Both the position numbers and the translations under genes were made by a program. Shown piece after piece: positions 5,507-12,548 of a DNA stretch of 23,178 nucleotides. The stretch comes from DASVXQ01 sp046727955 (GTDB lineage Bacteria > Actinomycetota > CALGFH01), in contig JBKPDO010000307.1 of NCBI GenBank assembly GCA_046727955.1, positions 1 through 23,178 of the forward strand, written 5' to 3'. Numbering within the stretch: position 1 is the stretch's first letter; each line of letters opens with the position of its first letter. The notes beneath the pieces were generated by a model, which saw nothing but the letters and a program-made list of their open reading frames with translations, ran no database searches and was not told the DNA's origin.

Positions 5507-6304
5507 TCAGGAGCGCGGGGGCGCCGGGCCGCCGCCCGGGCCAGCTACAGGGTCCACCGGACCGCCGCCCGGGCCAGCCGCCGGGCTCGCCGGGCTCGCC
5601 GGGCTCGCCGGGCTCGTTGGGCCGGTCTGGCCGATGGTCAGCTCCGAGCCGCCGAAGCGCTCGGCGAGGAAGCGCCCGTGGGCGAGCAGGCGGTCGGCGT
5701 CGCCCTTCGCGATCGCCTCGACCACCTCGCCGAGCTTGGACTCGAGCAGCGCGAGCTGGTCGGTCAGCACCTGCCTCGCCGTGCGGCGGCCGTCCACCGC
5801 GACCCGGTTGGCGTAGCCCCGGGGCAGGCTCATGTATGCCTCCAGCGCAGTGGGCAGGTAGTCGAGCACCGTTCGCCCCACCACGAAGGCGTCCTGAGAA
5901 CCGGGAGGCAGCATGCTCCGGCGGCTGAGCACCTCGCGGACGGCGTCATGGATGCGCAGCACCGCCGCGAGCACGTCGTCGGGGACCTTGCCGTTGATGC
6001 GCCGCACCTGCTCGGTCATGGCGTGGTTCAGACTCTCGGGGTCGAGGCCGCTGTCCAGGTGCAGGCTGACGACCTTGGTCGGCGGGGTGGCCAGCGCGCC
6101 GACCGCGTAGAGGCCGGAGACCACGAGCGGCCACAGGTCCCCTACCACGCCGGCGAAATACAGGCCGAGCCCGACGAGACCGCCCGCGCAGCCCGCCAGG
6201 TTCTTGTTCGAGAGCAGGTAGCGCAGCAGCCGCTGCCGCAGGCCGGGCGACCCGCCACGCGGCCCCGCCGGCCCCCGGCCGCCGCCCGGCTCACTGGTAG
6301 CCAC
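5507..6304 (-). CDS. Membrane protein resembling XpaC (last gene of the TelA operon)
   Basis: 265 residues: a Gly/Pro-rich N-terminus, two adjacent membrane helices (about 36-53 and 57-73), then a soluble mainly helical domain (about 80-215) and a low-complexity Pro/Gly/Ser tail (TSPASPASPASPAAGPGGG). GTG 6304 lies inside the end of the preceding gene (14-nt overlap), so translation is probably coupled. In Bacillus, XpaC (5-bromo-4-chloroindolyl phosphate hydrolysis family) is encoded beside a TelA homologue and has the same two-helix-plus-soluble layout; I assign the resemblance mainly from this context and architecture. Its biochemical role is unknown. The tail is encoded by 9-bp tandem repeats and is likely length-variable. 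Confidence 0.75.
   Translation of the reverse strand: MATSEPGGGRGPAGPRGGSPGLRQRLLRYLLSNKNLAGCAGGLVGLGLYFAGVVGDLWPLVVSGLYAVGALATPPTKVVSLHLDSGLDPESLNHAMTEQVRRINGKVPDDVLAAVLRIHDAVREVLSRRSMLPPGSQDAFVVGRTVLDYLPTALEAYMSLPRGYANRVAVDGRRTARQVLTDQLALLESKLGEVVEAIAKGDADRLLAHGRFLAERFGGSELTIGQTGPTSPASPASPASPAAGPGGGPVDPVAGPGGGPAPPRS
5580..5615. repeat. Four perfect 9-bp tandem repeats in coding sequence
   Basis: GCCGGGCTC is repeated four times. On the minus strand it encodes the SPASPASPASP run in the C-terminal tail of the XpaC-like protein. Unit length is a multiple of three, so copy-number change keeps the frame. Confidence 0.9.
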
Positions 6305-7928
6305 GGATCTCCTTGAACGCCTGGGCCAGCGAACCGCCGCCGGCGTCGAACACGGCGCCGCCGGTGGCGCTGGCGATGCGCTGTAGCTCCGCCGCGCTCG
6401 CCTCGCCGAAGCGGATCGCGAACGTCTTCACCGCGCGGGTCTGGTCGGGCATGCCGCCGAGCCAGGTGAGGAAGGTGCTCGACGAGATGCCCCGGTTGTT
6501 CTCCCCGTCGGTCATCAGCACGACCGAGGTGAAGGCGCCGCGGTCGGCCGCGGCGTCGGCGGCGGCGCGCTGGTAGGCCCGCTGCACGGCCGAGAAGATC
6601 GCGGTCCCACCGCCAGTCTGGATGCTGTCCACGTAGGCGCGGATGGCGGCCATGCTGGCGCTGGCGCCGTCGCCCGGCTCGACGGTGAAGTCACGCTCGT
6701 CGAGTACCTGGTCGGAGAAGGTGATCATGGTGATCCGCTCGCGTTCCCTGAAGCGGGCGAACTGGCCGGTGACCGAGGTGTCGACGCCGGTGAGGTTCTT
6801 CAGGGCCCGCTCGAGCGCGGCGATCCGGTCCCCGCCCATCGAGCCGGACACGTCGAGCACGAAGATGGCGTGCGCCGGACGCCGGAACCGGTTCAGGTAG
6901 GCGAGCACGAGGTCGTTGACGACGCTGAGGCTGGAGGGGAAGGGCAGCTCGACCAGCACCCGCTTGGGGAAGCGGCTGTCGAGCGGCACGTCGGGCAGCG
7001 CCGGCCGGCGCGCGGTGGTCGCCATCAGCTGGCGCTGCACCGCGGGGCTGCGCAGGTAGGCGACGACCCGGTCGTACTCCGACCGCTTGGCGGGGTTGAG
7101 CAGTAGCAGCGGGTAGTCGGCGGTGATGATGCCGTCGCGCGGGTAGATCAGCTCCAGCGGCTCGTGCAGCTGCCCGGAGGCGTTGAGGCTGAGCAGCACC
7201 GACTCGTAGTTGATGAGCCCGTCGAGCCGGTCCTGGCTGCCAACGTAGGCATCCGCGAGGAAGCCGGAGCTGCCGGCGGTGAGCGTCTGTCCGGAGAAGA
7301 AGTCGGTCAGCCGGGCCGCGTCGATGTCCTTTGCCTGCAGCGCGTCGCCGGTCCCGGCGAACGCGGCGGCCACGCCGACCAGCGCCGAGAAGCCTGAGTT
7401 CGACGCGGCCGGGTTAGTCATGCCGTAGTGGAGCTGGCCGGCCTTCGCCTTGGCGGCGAGGTCCTTCCAGGTGACGTTCGGGTTGCCCGACCAGCCGAAG
7501 CGCTGGGCGATCGAGCGCTTCACCCCGAGCACCACCGGCGAGAGCATGATCTGCTGAGAGGCGACCGGGCGGCCCTTGCCGCGCGCCTGGGTGAGCAGCG
7601 TCAGGTAGCGGGCCGAGGAGAACCACGCCAGGTCGGTGCTCTGGCCACTGGCGATGCGCTCGGCCCCGTCGAGGGTGCCGGTGTAGTCGAGCTTCAGGCT
7701 GACACCGGTGGCCTGGCGGAGCTGGGGCAGCAGCGGCTCGATGTCCTTGAGCTCCGAGCCGGCCAGCACGCGCAGCGTGCCCGCGGAGCCGCTCCCGGAC
7801 GAGGGCCCCTGCCCGGGCGGCGCCGACGTCTGCCCGCCCCCGGTGCAACCGGCCAGGGCGAGGGCGACGGCCAGTGCCACGGCCAGTGCCACGGACCGGC
7901 GCGCGAAGCCTCGGCGCAGCGGGTGCAT
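6291..7928 (-). CDS. Lipoprotein with solute-binding domain fused to a von Willebrand A domain
   Basis: 545 residues. The N-terminal signal ends in lipobox LAGC with Cys28, placing the protein on the outer membrane surface. Residues about 50-335 look like a type II periplasmic binding protein (LRVLAGSELKDIEPLLPQL, YGMTNPAASNSGFSALVG, DYPLLLLNPAKR). Residues about 353-545 are a vWA domain with an intact metal-ion site: DVSGS (Asp359, Ser361, Ser363), Thr442 in GGGTAIF and Asp474 in MTDGE. No C-terminal membrane helix is seen. ATG 7928 has AGGAGGAG upstream. It is third in the operon after TelA (7-nt gap) and overlaps the XpaC-like gene by 14 nt. It probably binds a ligand and another protein through Mg; the ligand is unknown. 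Confidence 0.9.
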   Translation of the reverse strand: MHPLRRGFARRSVALAVALAVALALAGCTGGGQTSAPPGQGPSSGSGSAGTLRVLAGSELKDIEPLLPQLRQATGVSLKLDYTGTLDGAERIASGQSTDLAWFSSARYLTLLTQARGKGRPVASQQIMLSPVVLGVKRSIAQRFGWSGNPNVTWKDLAAKAKAGQLHYGMTNPAASNSGFSALVGVAAAFAGTGDALQAKDIDAARLTDFFSGQTLTAGSSGFLADAYVGSQDRLDGLINYESVLLSLNASGQLHEPLELIYPRDGIITADYPLLLLNPAKRSEYDRVVAYLRSPAVQRQLMATTARRPALPDVPLDSRFPKRVLVELPFPSSLSVVNDLVLAYLNRFRRPAHAIFVLDVSGSMGGDRIAALERALKNLTGVDTSVTGQFARFRERERITMITFSDQVLDERDFTVEPGDGASASMAAIRAYVDSIQTGGGTAIFSAVQRAYQRAAADAAADRGAFTSVVLMTDGENNRGISSSTFLTWLGGMPDQTRAVKTFAIRFGEASAAELQRIASATGGAVFDAGGGSLAQAFKEIRGYQ

Positions 7929-7935
7929 CGGCAGG

Positions 7936-9276
7936 TCAGCTCCTCCTCGTCGCGGCGGGGAGGGCCAGCTCGCCGGAGGCCGGCCCGCCGATCTCGGCAG
8001 CCGGACTGGACTGAGCTCGCTCGAGGTAGGCGCGCGCCTTGCCGACCTCGCCCTCGAGCGCCTCGACCGTGGTCCGCATGCTCTCGAGCGCTGCGTTCTT
8101 GTACGTGTCGATGGAGTCCATGGTCGCGTAGATGTTGGCGAAGGCCGTCTTGAGCTGGTTGATGTTGATCGTCGCGCTCGCCGCCTGGTCGTGGATCGCG
8201 CCGGTCTGCTGGCGCAGCATCGAGGAGGTCGACTCGATCAGGTTGCCGGTGGTGGTGTTGAGCGCGCTGATCTGGTCGAGGACCAGCTTCTGGTTGGCGA
8301 GCGCCTGCGCCACCATCACCGCGGTGCGCAGCGCGGCCACGGTCGTGGTGGTGGCCCGGTCGACGCCCTTGATCAGCTCAAGGTTGTTCTTGCGGACCAG
8401 GTCCAGGGCGAGGTAGCCCTGCACCGCCACGGCCAGCTGGGTGAGCAGGTCCTGGTGCTTCTGGCGGACGTAGAACAGCACGTCCTGGCGCAGTTGCCTG
8501 GCACGCTCCGGGTCGGTCGCCTCGATGCCGCTGATGCGCTCCTCGAGGTCCCGGTCGAGCCGCTGGGCGATGAGCGCGTACTGCTGCAGGCTTCCGATGG
8601 TCGCCCACAGGTTGACCTTCTCCTGCTCGATCGAGCCGTTGTCCTTGCGGAGCTCGTCTTGGCCGCGGTACAGCGCGTCGATGATGGCGTTGAGGTGCGC
8701 CTGGGAGGACTGGTAGCGGTCGAAGTAGTCACGCAGCTTGCTGCCGAAGGGGATCAGGCCGAGCAGCTTGCGCGGGCTGAACAGGTCCTGCCTGGCGGGG
8801 TCGAGGTCCTCGACGGTGTTGCGCAGGTCGATCAGCGTCTTGGAGACCGGTGAGCGGGAGTCGAACAGCCCGGAGCCCATCGCCCGCACCGGCCGCTGCA
8901 GCATCCGGTTGGAGACGCTGGCCGCGTCGCGCATTTCCCGGTCGCCCATGCGGTGGATCGAGCCGACCTTGCCGGCGAAGTCCGGGCTGTGCGCGTCGAG
9001 CGCGACCACGGAGTCGGCGAAGGCGTCGGCGGTGGCCTCGAGCTGCTCGGCGACCTTCGGGTCGACCGGGACGACGGTGGCGGCCTGGGTAGCGGTGACG
9101 GTGGCGACCGCCGCCGGCGGCACCAGCACCAGCTCGGTGCCTGGCGCGGCGACCGCCGTCGGGGCGGCGGGCGCGGGCTCGGCGGCCTCGGGTCCGCCCG
9201 CCTCCGGTCCGCCCGCCTCGGGTCCGCCCGGCTGGGGCTCGGGCGGGGCGACCGCGGACGAGGACGTGTCGGTCAC
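7936..9276 (-). CDS. telA: TelA-family (toxic anion resistance) protein
   Basis: 446 residues. A Pro/Ala/Gly-rich N-terminus with GGPEA repeats (about 12-40) leads into the TelA domain from about residue 110: LFSPRKLLGLIPFGSKLRDYFDRYQ, QDELRKDNGSIEQEK, then long helices (LIAQRLDRDLEERI, TTVAALRTAVMVAQALANQKL, ININQLKTAFANIYATMDSID). No membrane helix or signal is seen, so it is cytoplasmic. TelA proteins are named for tellurite resistance and belong to a wider envelope or metal stress network with TerC, TerD and vWA proteins; their molecular action is unresolved. GTG 9276 has AGGAGG (9285-9290) 8 nt upstream, overlapping the stop of the first gene. Confidence 0.93.
   Translation of the reverse strand: MTDTSSSAVAPPEPQPGGPEAGGPEAGGPEAAEPAPAAPTAVAAPGTELVLVPPAAVATVTATQAATVVPVDPKVAEQLEATADAFADSVVALDAHSPDFAGKVGSIHRMGDREMRDAASVSNRMLQRPVRAMGSGLFDSRSPVSKTLIDLRNTVEDLDPARQDLFSPRKLLGLIPFGSKLRDYFDRYQSSQAHLNAIIDALYRGQDELRKDNGSIEQEKVNLWATIGSLQQYALIAQRLDRDLEERISGIEATDPERARQLRQDVLFYVRQKHQDLLTQLAVAVQGYLALDLVRKNNLELIKGVDRATTTTVAALRTAVMVAQALANQKLVLDQISALNTTTGNLIESTSSMLRQQTGAIHDQAASATININQLKTAFANIYATMDSIDTYKNAALESMRTTVEALEGEVGKARAYLERAQSSPAAEIGGPASGELALPAATRRS
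9186..9230. repeat. Three 15-bp tandem repeats in the telA 5' region
   Basis: Three adjacent units beginning CCTC(G/C)GGTCC (9186-9200, 9201-9215, 9216-9230; one base differs in the middle unit) encode three GGPEA repeats in the N-terminal linker of the TelA protein. The unit keeps the frame. Confidence 0.85.
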
Positions 9277-9289
9277 AGTGGGTTCCTCC

Positions 9290-10387
9290 TCACGAACTCT
9301 GATAGCGCTTCTCGATCTGGGTGATGAGGTGCTCGAGCGCCTCGTAGGTGGGCGGCTCGATGACGTCGACGAGGGACGGCGGCGCGGGTACGCCCTGCTG
9401 CGCGAGATAACTCTGCATGGTGGCAGTATCGGCGGTGCGGAAGCCGTGCACGACCTCGAGGCGCTTCAGCTCCGTATCGGTGGTCAGCAGACGGCCGACC
9501 GTGTCCCCGGCCGAGCCGAGCGGCACCAGGGTGTGCTTGGAGTACACCGTCGGGTCGGGATAGGCGAGCACCATGTCCTTGGTGATCGAGCGGTCGTGGG
9601 CCGCCGCGCGCGACAGGAACTGCGATTCGTAGCACATCACCAGCGGCGTCTTGCCCATGCCGATCGCCAGGTAGTCCTCGAAAGGCTCCTCGGTGGAGCC
9701 CTCGACGAAGCCCTGGCGCAGGAACAGCGGGGCGACCTTGCCCGCCAGCCTGTCGCCCTGGACAGCATTCTCGACCACGTTGTCGCCGTTCAGGACGTAG
9801 GAGGCGACCGCCAGGTACATCGCGGCGGAGTTGGAGGTGCGCACGTCCGTCGAGGAGATCAGCACCGACTTCTTCGCTGGATAGGCCGTGTTGCCCGGCA
9901 GGTCGACCCAGCGCGCGCCCCTGGCTACCAAGTCCAGGTAGCCCTTCAGGTCGAAGCGCCAGTAGCCGCCGGCGAGCTGGCTCATCACCCCGGCCTTCTG
10001 CAGCAGCGCGGCGATGGGCTTGAAGGTGGCCACCGTCATGGGGGTGTAGAAGGGCTGGTAGACCCTGGACACCTTGTGGTCGCGCTGGATCTTGACGGCG
10101 GCGGGAACGCCGGCCGGGAAGGCGAAGTCGTAGTGGGACAGGTCGCTCAGCGCGATCCGCCGCGAGCCGGCCTCGTCGACCTGCAGGCGCAGCCCGTGAC
10201 GTGCGAAGGCGCCGGCCACGGCGGGGTCGGCGAAAAACGGCTGCTTCTCGGAGCCGATCAGCCCCCGCACCGTGGCAAGGGCGGCCGGCTCGGCCCGCGA
10301 TGTCCGTTGCTGGACTGATCTGGCCACCGCGACGCCGACCCCGACGGCGAGCACTACGGCCAAGCTGATGCTGAGAATGCGCTTCAC
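9290..10387 (-). CDS. Solute-binding-like extracytoplasmic protein (first gene of the TelA operon)
   Basis: 365 residues. A basic start (MKRIL) and one hydrophobic helix (about 5-22) without a lipobox cysteine suggest a signal anchor or cleavable signal. The rest resembles a periplasmic binding protein: FFADPAVAGAFARHGLRLQVDEAGS, FAFPAGVPAAVKI, VLISSTDVRTSNSAAMYLAVASYVL, PLVMCYESQFL and MVLAYPDPTVYSKHTLVPL. GTG 10387 is the only credible start. It lies in the 3' arm of a 10-bp hairpin and overlaps the stop of a short leader frame as GTGA. TelA follows after 13 nt. The ligand is unknown; a binding protein without a transporter suggests sensing or delivery rather than uptake. Confidence 0.85.
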   Translation of the reverse strand: MKRILSISLAVVLAVGVGVAVARSVQQRTSRAEPAALATVRGLIGSEKQPFFADPAVAGAFARHGLRLQVDEAGSRRIALSDLSHYDFAFPAGVPAAVKIQRDHKVSRVYQPFYTPMTVATFKPIAALLQKAGVMSQLAGGYWRFDLKGYLDLVARGARWVDLPGNTAYPAKKSVLISSTDVRTSNSAAMYLAVASYVLNGDNVVENAVQGDRLAGKVAPLFLRQGFVEGSTEEPFEDYLAIGMGKTPLVMCYESQFLSRAAAHDRSITKDMVLAYPDPTVYSKHTLVPLGSAGDTVGRLLTTDTELKRLEVVHGFRTADTATMQSYLAQQGVPAPPSLVDVIEPPTYEALEHLITQIEKRYQSS

Positions 10388-10407
10388 CGGCGGCTCACCG
10401 CCGGTGA
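10384..10407 (-). promoter_or_regulatory. Start-codon hairpin of the TelA operon
   Basis: TCACCGGCGG and CCGCCGGTGA form a perfect 10-bp inverted repeat around a 4-nt loop. On the transcript the 3' arm holds the GTG start of the solute-binding gene, and the GGTGAG ribosome-like site covers the end of the 5' arm and the loop. A ribosome translating the leader peptide would melt it. Confidence 0.6.
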
Positions 10408-10422
10408 CCCTGATGCGGTCAA
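10384..10422 (-). CDS. Leader peptide, 12 codons, coupled to the TelA operon
   Basis: TTG 10422 lies 5 nt after a consensus AGGAGG (10433-10428) and starts a 12-codon frame (TASGSPAVSRR after the start residue). Its TGA overlaps the GTG of the solute-binding gene (GTGA, 10384-10387). The strongest ribosome site in this leader serves the short frame, while the main gene only has GGTGAG inside a hairpin. Expression is not proven, but the spacing is hard to explain otherwise. Confidence 0.5.
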   Translation of the reverse strand: MTASGSPAVSRR

Positions 10423-10482
10423 GCGACCCTCCTGGCCGCGGTGCTGGTCATCCCTGCCAGCGCTTCCTCTCTACTCACCTCG

Positions 10483-10512
10483 AGTATTGCTGAGCGGCAG
10501 AGGCCCGTCCAA
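10483..10512 (-). promoter_or_regulatory. Candidate promoter of the TelA operon
   Basis: On the minus strand TTGGAC (10512-10507) and AATACT (10488-10483) are 18 bp apart. Transcription would begin near 10476 and give a leader of about 90 nt containing the leader peptide and hairpin. Match to consensus is moderate. Confidence 0.35.
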
Positions 10513-10653
10513 CCACGATCGGGTGAGCGCTAGGGTAACCGACGGTGACCGGAAGATGAACGGCCGGGTGACCCCCGCAGCCCGGACCGGCCAGGACGCC
10601 CGCGCGCGACCGTCGCAACCCGGGCATTTCCTGAGCGGCGCTGAACAGAGACA

Positions 10654-12009
10654 ATGGGTGGCATGACATACCGCCTGCGTGTGCTTGTCGCGCTGGGATC
10701 CAGCCTAGTCCTGGTCGGCCTCCTATCCGGCCCGGCCTCGGCCGGACGCTACGTCGACCGCTCCGCCAGCGCGCTGCAGCGCGACCTGGTCTACGTCGAC
10801 AGCGCGGCCAGGCGGACCCTGCCAGCGGCGGCCGAGGCCGCTCTGCGCGAGCGCGTGCGCCAAGCGGGCACCCCGATCTACGTGGCGGTGCTCCCCGCCG
10901 CCGCGCTCAGGGAGGCGGGCAACAACCCTGACCGGCTCGCCGCGGCGATCGCCGCCGCCGTCGGCCGCGGCGGCACCGTGGTGGTGGCCGCCGGGAACAA
11001 GACCGGCGCCGGCAGCAACACCCTCCAGCCCGGGCTGGCCTCCGCCGCCGTGCGCGCGGCCAGCCGCGCCCACCGCGGCAACGTGCCAGCCACCCTGGCC
11101 GACTTCGTCGGGCGCGTCGACAAGGCGGTCGCGGAGGAGGTGCCTTTCTGGCGGTCCCTCTGGGAGCGGCCGCTGGTGCGCCCGCTGGCGTACCTGGTCG
11201 GCGCCCTGATCGTGGCCACCTTGGCAATCGCGTTCACGTCCAACGCGCTGCGCCGCCGCGACAGGGGCCGCGGTAGCGGCTTCGCCGACGTGCAGGCGCT
11301 GGCACGCGAGGACGTCGTGGCGCTCGGCGAGGACCTGCGGAACCTCGACGTCGGCCTGCAGGTCGAGAGCGACAACCGCCAGGCGCTCCGCGACTACAGC
11401 CGCGCGCACGAGTCCTTCCAGCATGGGGTCGAGGCGTTCGAGCGGGCCGCCACGCCGAATGACTTCGCGCCGGTGAGCACCGGACTGGAGGCGGCCCGCT
11501 TCTACATGACCGTGGCGCGCGCCCGCTTCGAGGGCCGCGAGCCACCCCGGCGCCGCCCGCCCTGCTTCTTCGACACCCGCCACGGTCCCTCGGTCGACGA
11601 CGTCGGCTGGATGCCCCGGAGCGGCCCGCCTCGGCCGGTGCCCGCCTGCGAGGCCTGCATGCGCAGCATCGCCAACGGGATCGAGCCGGTCGCGCGACAG
11701 GTGGTCGCCGGCGGCCAGCGGATGCCGTTCTATGAGGCACCCCCCCACTTCGAGTCGTGGTTCGCCGGCTATTTCGGCGGCGCCGCCGCCGGCCTGGTCG
11801 ACGGCTTCCCGCTCGGCCGGGCGCTGGACGACGGCTACGCCGGCGGCCTCAACACCTTCGGCGGCGGCTATGGCTACCTGCCGGTCTCCTACGCCGACAC
11901 GGGGGTGCTCGACCCCGCCGGCGGCGACTTCGGCCAGGGCCGGCCCGGCGCCGACACCGAGCTGGTGGTGCGGCCGGCCGGGCACGACACCGACACAGGG
12001 GAGGAATGA
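10654..12009 (+). CDS. Membrane protein with extracellular DUF6676/TPM-like domain and cytoplasmic Cys/His motif (paralogue 1)
   Basis: 451 residues: signal peptide ending in PASA (about 27-30), an extracellular domain (about 32-165; LVYVDSAARRTLPAAAEAAL, PIYVAVLPAAALREAG), one membrane helix (about 176-197), then a cytoplasmic helical domain (EDVVALGEDLRNLDVGLQ, HESFQHGVEAFERAATPND) and a conserved module PPCFFDTRHGPS with Cys304 and His310 plus PACEAC with Cys332 and Cys335, plausibly one zinc site. The C-terminus is Gly/Tyr-rich. ATG 10663 is an equally possible start; neither has a strong ribosome site. It shares this whole architecture with the gene at 12549 and overlaps the thioesterase by ATGA. 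The DUF6676/TPM resemblance is an inference from layout. Confidence 0.8.
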   Translation: MGGMTYRLRVLVALGSSLVLVGLLSGPASAGRYVDRSASALQRDLVYVDSAARRTLPAAAEAALRERVRQAGTPIYVAVLPAAALREAGNNPDRLAAAIAAAVGRGGTVVVAAGNKTGAGSNTLQPGLASAAVRAASRAHRGNVPATLADFVGRVDKAVAEEVPFWRSLWERPLVRPLAYLVGALIVATLAIAFTSNALRRRDRGRGSGFADVQALAREDVVALGEDLRNLDVGLQVESDNRQALRDYSRAHESFQHGVEAFERAATPNDFAPVSTGLEAARFYMTVARARFEGREPPRRRPPCFFDTRHGPSVDDVGWMPRSGPPRPVPACEACMRSIANGIEPVARQVVAGGQRMPFYEAPPHFESWFAGYFGGAAAGLVDGFPLGRALDDGYAGGLNTFGGGYGYLPVSYADTGVLDPAGGDFGQGRPGADTELVVRPAGHDTDTGEE

Positions 12010-12392
12010 GACCGGTCACGGTCGCCCGGGGCGCGACCGCCTCTCACCGGCACACCGTGACCGAGGCGGATGCGCCGCCCTTCGGGAACGGCGCGGTCCA
12101 CCGGGTCTACGGCACGGCCGCGATGGTCCGCGACATGGAGCACGCCGCCCGCATGGTGCTGCTGGAGCTGCTCGAGCCCGGCGAGGAGGGCGTCGGCGCG
12201 GAGGTGTGGTGCCGCCACCTGGCCCCGGTGCCGATGGGCGCCACCGTAGAGCTGGTCGCCACCGTCACCGAGCAGGCCGCCAGGCGGCTGGTCTGCCGCG
12301 TGGAGGCCAGGCACGACGGCCGGCTGGTGGGCGAGGGCCAGGTCACGCAGGTGGTGATCGACCCGGGGCGGTTCCGGCCGCCCCCGCCCTGA
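12006..12392 (+). CDS. FlK-like hotdog-fold thioesterase
   Basis: 128 residues resembling fluoroacetyl-CoA thioesterase FlK. The family triad positions are kept: Thr37 in YGTAAMV, Glu45 in DMEHAARM and His71 in CRHLAP. The usual PxG turn (PVPMGA) and the C-terminal GEGQVTQVVIDPGRF strand are also present. Homologues hydrolyse acyl-CoA thioesters; most are not fluoroacetate-specific, and nothing here indicates that substrate. The start ATG lies in an ATGA overlap with the upstream membrane protein gene and has GGGGAGG almost touching it, so translation is probably coupled. The stop codon is inside the first unit of a tandem repeat array. Confidence 0.8.
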   Translation: MRPVTVARGATASHRHTVTEADAPPFGNGAVHRVYGTAAMVRDMEHAARMVLLELLEPGEEGVGAEVWCRHLAPVPMGATVELVATVTEQAARRLVCRVEARHDGRLVGEGQVTQVVIDPGRFRPPPP

Positions 12393-12463
12393 GCGGTTCC
12401 GGCCGCCCCCGCCCTGAGCGGTTCCGGTCGCCCGCCCTGAGCGGTTCCGGTCGCCCGCCCTGA
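12368..12463. repeat. Four tandem 25/23-bp repeats spanning a stop codon
   Basis: Units at 12368-12392, 12393-12417 (25 bp, identical), 12418-12440 and 12441-12463 (23 bp, identical) all begin GCGGTTCCGG and end GCCCTGA. The first unit encodes the last residues and TGA of the thioesterase, so the array grew from the 3' end of that gene. Confidence 0.92.
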
Positions 12464-12548
12464 CCACCATCCGCGCCCCGAGAGTTCACAATGGCACTGT
12501 GCCGGCTTCCCGGCATGAGCGATCTGAAGAGCGAGAGCGGAGAGAAGG

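Noticed and set aside
10723..11985. Long minus-strand open frame opposite the first Cys/His membrane protein gene
   Set aside because: It is a high-GC shadow: its composition is Ala/Gly/Arg/His-rich with no domain, while the plus frame has a signal peptide, membrane helix and a motif shared with its paralogue.
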